A DNA stretch of 64,000 nt. Origin: an uncultured SAR116 cluster alpha proteobacterium. GTDB lineage: Bacteria; Pseudomonadota; Alphaproteobacteria; Puniceispirillales; Marisalimonadaceae. The stretch lies in assembly GCA_902623995.1 (NCBI GenBank), contig CACNWE010000001.1:62001-126000 (forward strand). The letters are read 5' to 3'. Made by a program: the position numbers and the translations under genes. Below are positions 31,968-39,587 of this stretch, piece by piece; within the stretch, counting starts at the first letter, position 1, and each line of letters begins with the position of its first letter. A model generated the notes under the pieces. The model was not told where the DNA came from, made no database searches, and saw nothing but the letters and a program-made list of their open reading frames with translations.

Positions 31968-32002
31968 AAAAAAAAAGCCTGTAGGTTTGCCTACAGGCTT
32001 TT
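31968..32002 (-). terminator. Strong Rho-independent terminator between proteorhodopsin and crtI
   Basis: Read on the minus strand, GCCTGTAGG and CCTACAGGC (31998–31990 and 31985–31977) pair perfectly around a CAAA loop. The stem can be extended by four A–T pairs and is followed by nine T residues. It lies 20 bases after the opsin stop and 18 bases before the crtI start. Confidence 0.9.
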
Positions 32003-32021
32003 ATTTTAATTTTTTTAATGC

Positions 32022-32786
32022 TTACGCATCGGATTCTGTGGTTGCTGCTGCCCATATCGCTAAACAGAAAGCAATTTTGTTAATAACATCTGCGATGTTA
32101 TAAATAAAATTTAAGCTGTTTGCATCGGCACCACCAGCCATATAACCCATGAAATAACCAATTGGGTAAATAGCCCAACCAATTGTCACAATCCATTTCA
32201 TTGTGTTAAAAGCTGATTGAACGGATTCAGGTGCACTTTCTGCACTTACTTTACTAGCTTCACCAGCAAATATTTCATATAGAATGAATATCCATCCAGC
32301 CATTCCAATTACAAAACCAATAGTTGCATTTATAAAACCAGCCTCACCTAGATATCCACCAATTAACATTACTAAAGATCCAAGAAATAATCTCCAGAAC
32401 ACGCCACCAGCAACCGCTGTACATGCTGCTAAAATCAAGTAGAATTCTATCATTTGAAGTGGAACTGTAATTATCCAATCTACATATCTAAATACAGTTG
32501 GTGATTCTCCTGTGGCTGCCCAAATTTCTCTCATGTAGAAGTAGTGAACTCCAGCAACTAAAGTAACAAGAGCACCAACAACTAGAGATGTTCTCCACTT
32601 GCCTTTAACTCTCAATGATTCCATTAAGAAAAAAACAGTTGCTGCAACCATGGAAATAGATATTATCCAGAAACTTATACCAACAGCATCACCTGGGTCT
32701 AGATTAGCACCGTGTGACCCTGCAAATGAAAGTGTTGGAAGTAAGGCTAAAAAACTAGCCGGTATTAAATATTTTAAAAAAGACAT
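32022..32786 (-). CDS. Proteorhodopsin, blue-tuned proton pump
   Basis: Light-driven proton pump of 254 residues. A signal peptide (about residues 1–22, ending SFA) is followed by seven membrane helices. The retinal Schiff-base lysine is Lys237 in ADVINKIAF. The pump triad is DTE: Asp103 (acceptor), Thr107, Glu114 (donor). The acceptor partner His81 is present. The spectral tuning position two residues after the helix-C proline (VPLQMIEF) is Gln111, which in characterised proteorhodopsins gives blue absorption. A strong ribosome site, AAGGGGAG, lies about ten bases before the ATG. The retinal pathway follows downstream. Confidence 0.97.
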   Translation of the reverse strand: MSFLKYLIPASFLALLPTLSFAGSHGANLDPGDAVGISFWIISISMVAATVFFLMESLRVKGKWRTSLVVGALVTLVAGVHYFYMREIWAATGESPTVFRYVDWIITVPLQMIEFYLILAACTAVAGGVFWRLFLGSLVMLIGGYLGEAGFINATIGFVIGMAGWIFILYEIFAGEASKVSAESAPESVQSAFNTMKWIVTIGWAIYPIGYFMGYMAGGADANSLNFIYNIADVINKIAFCLAIWAAATTESDA

Positions 32787-32820
32787 TTATAAACTCCCCT
32801 TATACTTGTCATGTTTAATT

Positions 32821-32836
32821 TCTAGCAACTGCTAGA
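32821..32836 (-). promoter_or_regulatory. Small hairpin in the presumed opsin leader
   Basis: TCTAGC and GCTAGA form a perfect six-base inverted repeat around AGTT/AACT, 35–50 bases before the opsin ATG. It would lie inside the mRNA leader if the tentative promoter is right, and could protect the 5' end or bind a regulator. The short stem means chance occurrence is possible. Confidence 0.35.
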
Positions 32837-32969
32837 TTCAATGCAAAATAGCACATTTAGCGAAAACAATAAAAGGGAATTTGTGGTTAGGCAACAAATA
32901 AAAGTAATTTAAATGCATTTTTTTTTAGTGTTTTTTGTTAACTTGTTGTTTTATAATGATTTATTTTTT

Positions 32970-32988
32970 GATAATAATTATCATTTTC
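32970..32988. promoter_or_regulatory. Fur-box-like 19-base sequence upstream of proteorhodopsin
   Basis: GATAATAATTATCATTTTC agrees with the classical 19-base Fur consensus at 16 positions. It lies about 184 bases upstream of the opsin ATG and about 75 bases upstream of the tentative -35. The surrounding sequence is AT-rich, which raises the chance of accidental matches, and the distance is large for simple repression. Iron control is an inference only. Confidence 0.35.
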
Positions 32989-33121
32989 AATCAAAAATTT
33001 ACTAAATTTACATGATTTGTTAGATTTTACATATAAATTTAACTAATTCTGTATAATTTTTGTGTTCAAAATATTAAGGAAATATGATTTTTGTAAAAAA
33101 TTTTTTAACTAATAAGATTTT

Positions 33122-33150
33122 ACTTAATAATTTGCATTAAATTATTAAGT
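33122..33150. repeat. Perfect 12-base AT-rich inverted repeat over a stop codon
   Basis: ACTTAATAATTT and AAATTATTAAGT flank GCATT. The repeat covers the stop codon and last codons of the gene on the minus strand. It may end or stabilise that transcript, but no T-run follows on the minus strand, so it is not a classical terminator. Confidence 0.5.
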
Positions 33151-33913
33151 TACCACGAATACTTTTTTTAATAATTTCCCAATTAGGGTTTTTTGGTATC
33201 ATTGCTTTTGACTTAAGTTGTTTATGAAGAATAATTCTATAACTTTTATTGTTGATAACCTTATCAATCCATTTTGATAACTTATCTTCTTCAATGCCTA
33301 AACTATGAATAAGAGATAATAGTGCGTTTTTTTCACTAGAACTTTTTAATGTAACATTATCAGCATTGATTTCGGATAACCTTCTAGGTTTATTATCGTA
33401 AAAAGGATAAACGCCTGGAATTGAAATATATCCATATATTTGTTTTTCATATTTAAAATCTTTAATTTTAACAGTGTTTAACTTTAACTTTACGAAACTG
33501 TACACAATTCCTAATGCTTCGCTTAAATGCATAATTTCTAATTGTTCTTCATTTAGCCACAATACATTAAGTTCTACTTTAGTTCCTTTACTAGGCCATT
33601 GGGTAGCTGGCATTGATCCATAAGCAGACAAAGACGCAGCATAAACTATATCAGAGTCTATTAAAATGGCAGGCGTGACACAAATATTCTGATTTAATGA
33701 AAATTTTCTTTTTAATTGATATGGTGATCTATTAGAACCTACTGATAATATTGGTATTCTATTATTTAAATCATCGCATATACCTTTAATAAATTTACCC
33801 TTATAAAATGAAAAAGAATAGTTTGGTGCAAAATATGGATACCTTATAGCTCTATCAAATGATGAAAAATTAGGAAATAATTCTTTAGTAATTTTTTGAT
33901 TATCATATCCCAT
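33137..33913 (-). CDS. Unrecognised protein with weak GGCT-like motifs
   Basis: A 258-residue soluble protein with no signal peptide or membrane segment. I do not recognise a named family with confidence. ILSVGSNRSPYQLKRKF near residue 55, and the later strand-rich region with ELNVLWLNEEQLEIMHLSEA, recall the YGSN entry loop and core of gamma-glutamylcyclotransferase-like folds. The resemblance is weak. It is 14 bases downstream of argC and probably co-transcribed with it, then separated by 350 bases from proteorhodopsin. No function is assigned. Confidence 0.7.
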   Translation of the reverse strand: MGYDNQKITKELFPNFSSFDRAIRYPYFAPNYSFSFYKGKFIKGICDDLNNRIPILSVGSNRSPYQLKRKFSLNQNICVTPAILIDSDIVYAASLSAYGSMPATQWPSKGTKVELNVLWLNEEQLEIMHLSEALGIVYSFVKLKLNTVKIKDFKYEKQIYGYISIPGVYPFYDNKPRRLSEINADNVTLKSSSEKNALLSLIHSLGIEEDKLSKWIDKVINNKSYRIILHKQLKSKAMIPKNPNWEIIKKSIRGNLII

Positions 33914-33927
33914 ATCAAATGATCTTT

Positions 33928-34872
33928 TTATAAACCTAAAGTTTCGTTATATCCTAAAGCAATATTCATAGACTGTATAGCAGCGCCAGAAGCACCTTTT
34001 CCTAAATTATCTAATCTGGAGGAAATAATTAATTGATTATTGTCATCATTCCCAAAAACACTAATGTCAAGACAGTTTGTTCCAACTAAATTATCTGGCC
34101 TAAAATATCCTTTATCGCTTATACCTTCATCTTTTTTTAAAACTTTTATGAAGTTAGCTCCTGAGTAAAATTCTTCCATTAAGTTTTGGATCTTTTCAGT
34201 ATCAATTTTATCATTAAACCAAGAAAAATGTAATGGTATAGAAACAATCATACCTTGAATGAAATTACCAACCGATGGACTAAAAATTGGTGTTCGCTCT
34301 AACTTGTTATGATAAATTATTTCTGGTAAATGTTTGTGATTTAATTTCAGTCCATAATTAAAAAAAGGTTCGATATCTGTTTCCTTAAAATAATTAATCA
34401 TCGATTTTCCGCCACCTGAATAACCACTCACAGCATTTATGACAATTGGGATACTTTTGCTTAAAATACCATTTGATATAAGTGGTTTTAGAATTACATT
34501 AGCCCCAGTAGAATAACATCCAGGTGATGAAATGCGTTTTGAATTTTCAAGACTTTTTTTGTAATTCTCTCCAAGCTCTGGTAGTCCATATGACCAATTT
34601 GGGTTAGTTCTGTGAGCCGTAGAAGAATCAATAATTATTGGAGATTTATCTCCAAGTTCATCAGCTATTTGAACTGTTTCAATAGATATTTCATCAGGTA
34701 AGCACAAAAATGTTACATCCGATTTTGCTAACATTTCTTTTTTATAAGAAATATCTTTTCTTTTAGATTGATCAACTGACATTATATTAATATTTGGATG
34801 CTTACTTAACTTTTCATGAACTTGCAAACCTGTGGTGCCAGTTTCTCCATCAATAAAAATATCCTTTTTCAT
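33928..34872 (-). CDS. argC: N-acetyl-gamma-glutamyl-phosphate reductase, type 2
   Basis: NADPH-dependent step of arginine synthesis. The 314 residues begin with the Rossmann motif DGETGTTGLQ characteristic of the shorter type 2 enzymes. The catalytic cysteine is in SSPGCYSTGA near residue 118, and HKHLPEI follows near residue 185. It is divergent from pmbA by 106 bases. No other arginine gene is nearby. Confidence 0.94.
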   Translation of the reverse strand: MKKDIFIDGETGTTGLQVHEKLSKHPNINIMSVDQSKRKDISYKKEMLAKSDVTFLCLPDEISIETVQIADELGDKSPIIIDSSTAHRTNPNWSYGLPELGENYKKSLENSKRISSPGCYSTGANVILKPLISNGILSKSIPIVINAVSGYSGGGKSMINYFKETDIEPFFNYGLKLNHKHLPEIIYHNKLERTPIFSPSVGNFIQGMIVSIPLHFSWFNDKIDTEKIQNLMEEFYSGANFIKVLKKDEGISDKGYFRPDNLVGTNCLDISVFGNDDNNQLIISSRLDNLGKGASGAAIQSMNIALGYNETLGL

Positions 34873-34978
34873 ATCTACCTATTTATATACTTATAAAGTT
34901 GCAACAATTAAGACAGTATATTAATAAAGCATATATAAATCTTTTGTAAATTCTCTTTTTCATAGGAACAAAATTTAA

Positions 34979-36337
34979 ATGTCTACAAAAAAACTTAATG
35001 ATAAGGATATTATGAACCTTCTTATTGATACAGCTATTACAAATGGCGCAACTAGTGCAGACTGTGTTTTATCAAGAAGCAGAGGTGTGTCGATTACTAG
35101 AAGATTAGGTAAAGATGAAAACATTCAAAGATATGAAGACTTTGACACTGGATTAAGAGTGTTTGTTGATAATAAAATTTCATCAATTTCAACTAATGAA
35201 AATTCTGAAGAAGCTCTGAAAGAGGTTGCAAAAAGAGCTGTCGAAATGGCTAAAATTGCACCAGAAGATAAATATAGCTTTATAGCAAGTAAAGAGATGC
35301 TTCAAAACTCCCCAATACAAGACAGTATTTTTATTGATAGTTATGATTCTGTAGAACCAAGTATTGATGTAATAAGAGATAGAGCATCAGAAGTTGAAGA
35401 TATAGCTTTAAGTGTAAAAGGTATTACTAATAGTGATGGTGCAGATTCATCATGGGGTGAAGGAGAAACACTCTTGATGACATCTAATGGTTTTTTCGGG
35501 TCGACAAAAAAATCTAACCACAGTGTATCAGTAGTTGTTATTGCTGAAAAAAATGGGAAAATGGAGAGAGACTATGATTATTCTTCAAAAGTTTATGGTG
35601 AAGATCTAAAAGACGGTAAAAAAATCGGATATGAAGCTGCAAAAAAAACACTGGCCAGGATTGGTGCTAAAAAACCAGTAACTGGACAATATCCAGTAAT
35701 TTTCGACCCAAGAGTATCTAGGTCAATAGCAAGTCACTTTGCATCAGCTATTAATGGATCATCAATAGCACGCAAAACCAGCTTTCTGAAAGATTCCTTA
35801 AATAGTAAAATTACAAATGAATCAATTACTTTAATTGATGACCCTTTTCTTGAAAGAGGTTTAGGCTCAAGATTATTTGATGCAGAAGGCCTAGGTACCT
35901 CCAAGCATGTATTAATTGAGGATGGAGTGCTCAAAAATTGGTTATTAGATTTATCATCTGCAAGACAATTAAACATGTTACCGACTGCAAATGCAAAAAG
36001 AGGTATTAGTGGTCCTCCAGTGCCGGGCACAACTAATCTGACTTTATTACCCGGAAAAGCTTCACCTGAAAATATTATTTCTAGTATAAGTAATGGTTTT
36101 TATATCACTGATATGATTGGCAGCAGTGTATCTATGGTTACTGGTGATTATAGCCGTGGTGCTAGTGGTTTTTGGATTGAAAATGGAGAATTATCAACTC
36201 CCATTACAGAAGCAACTATAGCAGGTAATCTTAAGGATATGTTTAAAACACTTAAACCTGCAAATGATCTTGATTTTACACATTCTATAAATTGTCCAAC
36301 CATTTTAATTGAAGGCATGACAATAGCAGGTAATTAA
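34979..36337 (+). CDS. pmbA: TldE/PmbA, partner subunit of TldD
   Basis: A 452-residue TldD/PmbA-family protein lacking the HExxxH zinc motif, as expected of the TldE subunit. It carries GLRVFVDNKISSIST, GQYPVIFDPRVS, and the C-terminal GxSVSMVTGDYSRGASGFWIENG-type strand near 380. It pairs with TldD encoded about 10 kb away. It is followed without a gap by the phosphatase-like gene. Confidence 0.94.
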   Translation: MSTKKLNDKDIMNLLIDTAITNGATSADCVLSRSRGVSITRRLGKDENIQRYEDFDTGLRVFVDNKISSISTNENSEEALKEVAKRAVEMAKIAPEDKYSFIASKEMLQNSPIQDSIFIDSYDSVEPSIDVIRDRASEVEDIALSVKGITNSDGADSSWGEGETLLMTSNGFFGSTKKSNHSVSVVVIAEKNGKMERDYDYSSKVYGEDLKDGKKIGYEAAKKTLARIGAKKPVTGQYPVIFDPRVSRSIASHFASAINGSSIARKTSFLKDSLNSKITNESITLIDDPFLERGLGSRLFDAEGLGTSKHVLIEDGVLKNWLLDLSSARQLNMLPTANAKRGISGPPVPGTTNLTLLPGKASPENIISSISNGFYITDMIGSSVSMVTGDYSRGASGFWIENGELSTPITEATIAGNLKDMFKTLKPANDLDFTHSINCPTILIEGMTIAGN

Positions 36338-37000
36338 TTGATAGAAAGATCAAAAAATATAAAATTTAACAGATTTTTAGCTTGGTTTGACATGATTGTT
36401 AAAGATCATGGATTTTTAAGATTTTGTTATCACAATTTTCATCAAATTGACGAAAAATTGTATAGGTCAAATATGCCTACACCCCTTAGAATAGAGAGCT
36501 ACGGTAAACTTGGAATAAAAACTATAATAAATCTTAGAGGAATTAGAAGGGATGGTGGCTGGTTATTAGAAAAGGAGGCTTGTGAAAAAAACAACATAAA
36601 ATTGATAGATTTTAGAGCAAGGTCTCGCGCAGCTCCTGAAAAAGATATGATATTTAAAGCTGAAAAACTTTTTAAATCTATAAAATACCCTGCTTTATTA
36701 CATTGTAAATCAGGTGCTGACAGGGCTGGTATAATGTCTGCATTATATATGCTGACTTATAAAAAAGAACATCCCAAAATTGCAAAACAACAATTATCTT
36801 GGAAATATCTTCACATAAAATGGGCAAAACCTGGAGTATTAGATAGTTTTGTTGAAGAATATTCAAAACAATATAAACAAAATGAAATGAAGTTTATAGA
36901 CTGGGTAAAAGAAAAGTATGATCCTGAAAAATTAGAGCGTAATTTTCGGTCTATTTGGTGGGTTAATAGATTATTAGACGATTTTTTGAAAAGAGAATAG
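36338..37000 (+). CDS. Dual-specificity/tyrosine-phosphatase-like protein
   Basis: A 220-residue protein with the CX5R phosphatase loop HCKSGADR (Cys123, Arg129) and an upstream INLRG strand. Such proteins near lipid A genes in Alphaproteobacteria may act on phospholipid or protein phosphates; the substrate is unknown. The start is TTG directly after the pmbA stop, with AGG eight bases upstream. An internal ATG near residue 19 is an alternative. It converges on the ABC transporter gene with a six-base gap. Confidence 0.85.
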   Translation: MIERSKNIKFNRFLAWFDMIVKDHGFLRFCYHNFHQIDEKLYRSNMPTPLRIESYGKLGIKTIINLRGIRRDGGWLLEKEACEKNNIKLIDFRARSRAAPEKDMIFKAEKLFKSIKYPALLHCKSGADRAGIMSALYMLTYKKEHPKIAKQQLSWKYLHIKWAKPGVLDSFVEEYSKQYKQNEMKFIDWVKEKYDPEKLERNFRSIWWVNRLLDDFLKRE

Positions 37001-37006
37001 CTTTTC

Positions 37007-38761
37007 TTAAGTGCCTTTATTATACAATTTTTTGTAATAATCAGAATTTTTAATTAAATCCTTGTGTTTACCTGAACCTAAAATTTTACCTTTATTAAAT
37101 AAAATTATTTGATCTGAATTAATTATTGTGGAAAGTCTATGCGCAATAGTGATTGTAGTCTTATTCTTAGTTAATATTTCAAGTGTTCTATTAATTTCGC
37201 TCTCAGTTTCAGCATCAAGGGAACTTGTTGCTTCATCTAGAAGTAAGATAGGAGCATCTTTTAGGATAGCTCTAGCAATTGATATACGCTGTTTTTGTCC
37301 TCCAGATAATGTGTTACCACCTTCTCCAACAACCGTGTTATAACCATCTAAAGAATTAGTTATAAATTCGTGTATATCTGCATTCATTGCTGCTTTTTTA
37401 ACTTTATGATCAGGTGCATTTAAATTCCCAAATCTTATATTATCCATAAAACTTTTATTATAAATTATAGTTTCCTGACTAACCAATGAAATATTATTTC
37501 GAAGTGAATTTAAACTAATATTCTTAATGTTTTCTTCATTAATTAAAATTTCTCCATTTATTGGGTCATAAAATCTTGAAATTAAATTAATGATTGTTGA
37601 TTTACCAGACCCACTTTGTCCTACCAGTGCAACTTTTGAACCTGAACTAACAATAAAGTTGATATCATCTAATACTTTGTTCTTTTTATTATATGCAAAA
37701 CTGACTGACTTAAAAGTTATTTTTGGTGGTTTGTTTTTTGTTATTTTTAAATTAGGAGCAGAGGATAAACTAATAACTTTTGGTGTGATTTTTAATTGTG
37801 TGTAAATCCTTCCTAAAGCAGAAAGACCTTCTTGAAAAACAGTATTGAATGTTCCTAAAGCCCTAGCAGGTTGTGCAATCATCAGCAATGCTGTTACATA
37901 ACCCACAACACTCCCAGGAGATAATTCACCTATTGATACCCGGTAGCTTGCAAAACCAATTACGCTAGCTGCTGCAACTCCTCCTAAAATTTCCAATATA
38001 GGCAAAACTTTTGCTCTACCAATTACCAAACTGAACATTTTTTTAAATAATGAGCTTAACACACCTTTGGATCTATTAATTTCCATATTCTCAAGATTAT
38101 ACGATTTTACCATTCTTATGCCTTGGAGCATCTCAGTAAGCGTAGAAGTGACTGTTTCCATTTGTTCTTGAAGAGATGTTGCTATGATCTTTTGTTTTTT
38201 TCCAATCCTAACAATAGGCCTCAATGCTAATGGATAAATCACTATAACTAATATTGATAAAAGCCAATCTAACCAAATTAGATAAAACAACAATGCTATA
38301 ACTGTAAGAGCATCCCTAACTAAATTATTTATAGTTCTCTCAAAACCATCTCTAATTAAAATAACATCATTCATTATTCTAGATACATGATTGCCCGATG
38401 ATAATTTATTTAATTCATCCAAGTCGGAAGTTATCAATTGCTTAGTTAATTTTTTTTGTATATCTACCGAGATTGATAATGAGATTTTAGAAACTTGACG
38501 TATTTGGAAAAACATTGCGGTACCTCTAATAATTGCAACAAAAGCAATAATAAAAGGAAAAATAATCCAGTTACTATTATCATCTAGCAAACCATCGAAA
38601 ACCAATTGTATTAAGTAAGGATAGATTGAAGCAGTAGCAGCAACAACAACCAACAATATAAAAGCCAAAATAATATCAATCTTATAATTGGATACAAAAT
38701 CATTCCAAAATTCTATAATTAAACTTTTATTTTTGTTTGTTATCATTTGGTTTATGTTCAT
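37007..38761 (-). CDS. ABC transporter, MsbA-type lipid exporter-like
   Basis: A 584-residue half-transporter with six membrane helices (about 30–320) fused to an ATPase domain. ATPase motifs are Walker A GQSGSGKST, signature LSGGQKQR, Walker B ILLLDEATSSLD and the H-loop IAHRLST. Position next to lipid A/Kdo genes suggests an MsbA-like lipid A core flippase, but related exporters of other substrates share this layout. It is divergent from the DUF374 acyltransferase gene by 127 bases. Confidence 0.9.
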   Translation of the reverse strand: MNINQMITNKNKSLIIEFWNDFVSNYKIDIILAFILLVVVAATASIYPYLIQLVFDGLLDDNSNWIIFPFIIAFVAIIRGTAMFFQIRQVSKISLSISVDIQKKLTKQLITSDLDELNKLSSGNHVSRIMNDVILIRDGFERTINNLVRDALTVIALLFYLIWLDWLLSILVIVIYPLALRPIVRIGKKQKIIATSLQEQMETVTSTLTEMLQGIRMVKSYNLENMEINRSKGVLSSLFKKMFSLVIGRAKVLPILEILGGVAAASVIGFASYRVSIGELSPGSVVGYVTALLMIAQPARALGTFNTVFQEGLSALGRIYTQLKITPKVISLSSAPNLKITKNKPPKITFKSVSFAYNKKNKVLDDINFIVSSGSKVALVGQSGSGKSTIINLISRFYDPINGEILINEENIKNISLNSLRNNISLVSQETIIYNKSFMDNIRFGNLNAPDHKVKKAAMNADIHEFITNSLDGYNTVVGEGGNTLSGGQKQRISIARAILKDAPILLLDEATSSLDAETESEINRTLEILTKNKTTITIAHRLSTIINSDQIILFNKGKILGSGKHKDLIKNSDYYKKLYNKGT

Positions 38762-38888
38762 ATCAATCCATTTACAATATCATTTATTTTAATCTATAAT
38801 AATAATTATATGTATAGATAGTTATTTTGTTTTGTGTAAATTTAATTTAATAATCAATTTTAAATTTGTGCAGTAATTTGGATTTTAA

Positions 38889-39560
38889 ATGCGTATTATA
38901 AAACGTTTTAGCAAGACTGGTACCGGACAAAAACTAATTGGTTTTATCTTTTATTTTATTACAAAATTGATTTCACATTCAATTAGATGGGAATATTTTG
39001 AGCAAAGCAAAAAATCAAAAATTTTTGATAATAAACATAAATATATTTTTTGTTGCTGGCATAATAAGTTATTTTTAGGCCCTCATCTTTTGCCAAGAAA
39101 TAGAGTAATTAATGCTCTTCAGTCTAGTCATTCTGATGGAATGATTACCTCTCTTGCATTTCAATATCTTGGAATGAATGTAATACTAGGCTCCTCAAAA
39201 AAAGGAGGAATACAGGCATTCAGGAAAATGGTAAAATGTTTAAAATTAGGCGAAAGTATAGCGATTACACCAGATGGTCCTAGAGGTCCTAAAGAAAAAG
39301 TAAAGGGAGGTATTATAAAACTAGCACAAATGACAAATACTCCTATTATCCCTTTGGTATGGGCTACTAGAAAATATAAAATAATTAATTCTTGGGATAA
39401 TTTTGTTTTACCATATCCATTTTCAAAAGGAATATATAGTTTTGGGAAACCAATATATATAGAAAAAAAAATAAATATAAATAAATTTGAGCTTGAAAGA
39501 CAAAATCTTGAGAATGAAATCAAAAGACTTACTAAAATATTGGATAGTAGAGTAAATTGA
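38889..39560 (+). CDS. DUF374 acyltransferase-like protein
   Basis: A 223-residue protein of the DUF374 group, related to lysophospholipid acyltransferases. Motifs include CCWHNKLFLGP, SSHSDGMITSLA, GSSKKGG and ITPDGPRGPKEKVKGG. It has an N-terminal hydrophobic segment near residues 17–32. It opens the run DUF374–waaA–lpxK–acyltransferase, an order conserved in Alphaproteobacteria, and probably contributes to lipid A or core assembly. Confidence 0.9.
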   Translation: MRIIKRFSKTGTGQKLIGFIFYFITKLISHSIRWEYFEQSKKSKIFDNKHKYIFCCWHNKLFLGPHLLPRNRVINALQSSHSDGMITSLAFQYLGMNVILGSSKKGGIQAFRKMVKCLKLGESIAITPDGPRGPKEKVKGGIIKLAQMTNTPIIPLVWATRKYKIINSWDNFVLPYPFSKGIYSFGKPIYIEKKININKFELERQNLENEIKRLTKILDSRVN

Positions 39561-39587
39561 ACTTTATAATGGATTTGGGAACTTACA

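Larger units (their letters stand above)
32787..33136 (-). promoter_or_regulatory. Proteorhodopsin upstream region (350 bases without a gene)
   Basis: This is the longest gene-free stretch of the window. It holds the ribosome site, a small leader hairpin, a possible promoter (minus strand TTGCCT at 32894–32889, 17 bases, TATTGT at 32871–32866), a Fur-box-like sequence, and an AT-rich hairpin at its far end. Such a long spacer in a compact genome suggests dedicated control of the opsin. The promoter hexamers match the consensus at four of six positions each, so they are tentative. Confidence 0.5.

Noticed and set aside
33083-33139. 18-codon frame with AAGGA upstream in the opsin control region
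   Set aside because: It is too short and AT-biased to support, and runs toward a convergent gene; no leader-peptide logic is visible.
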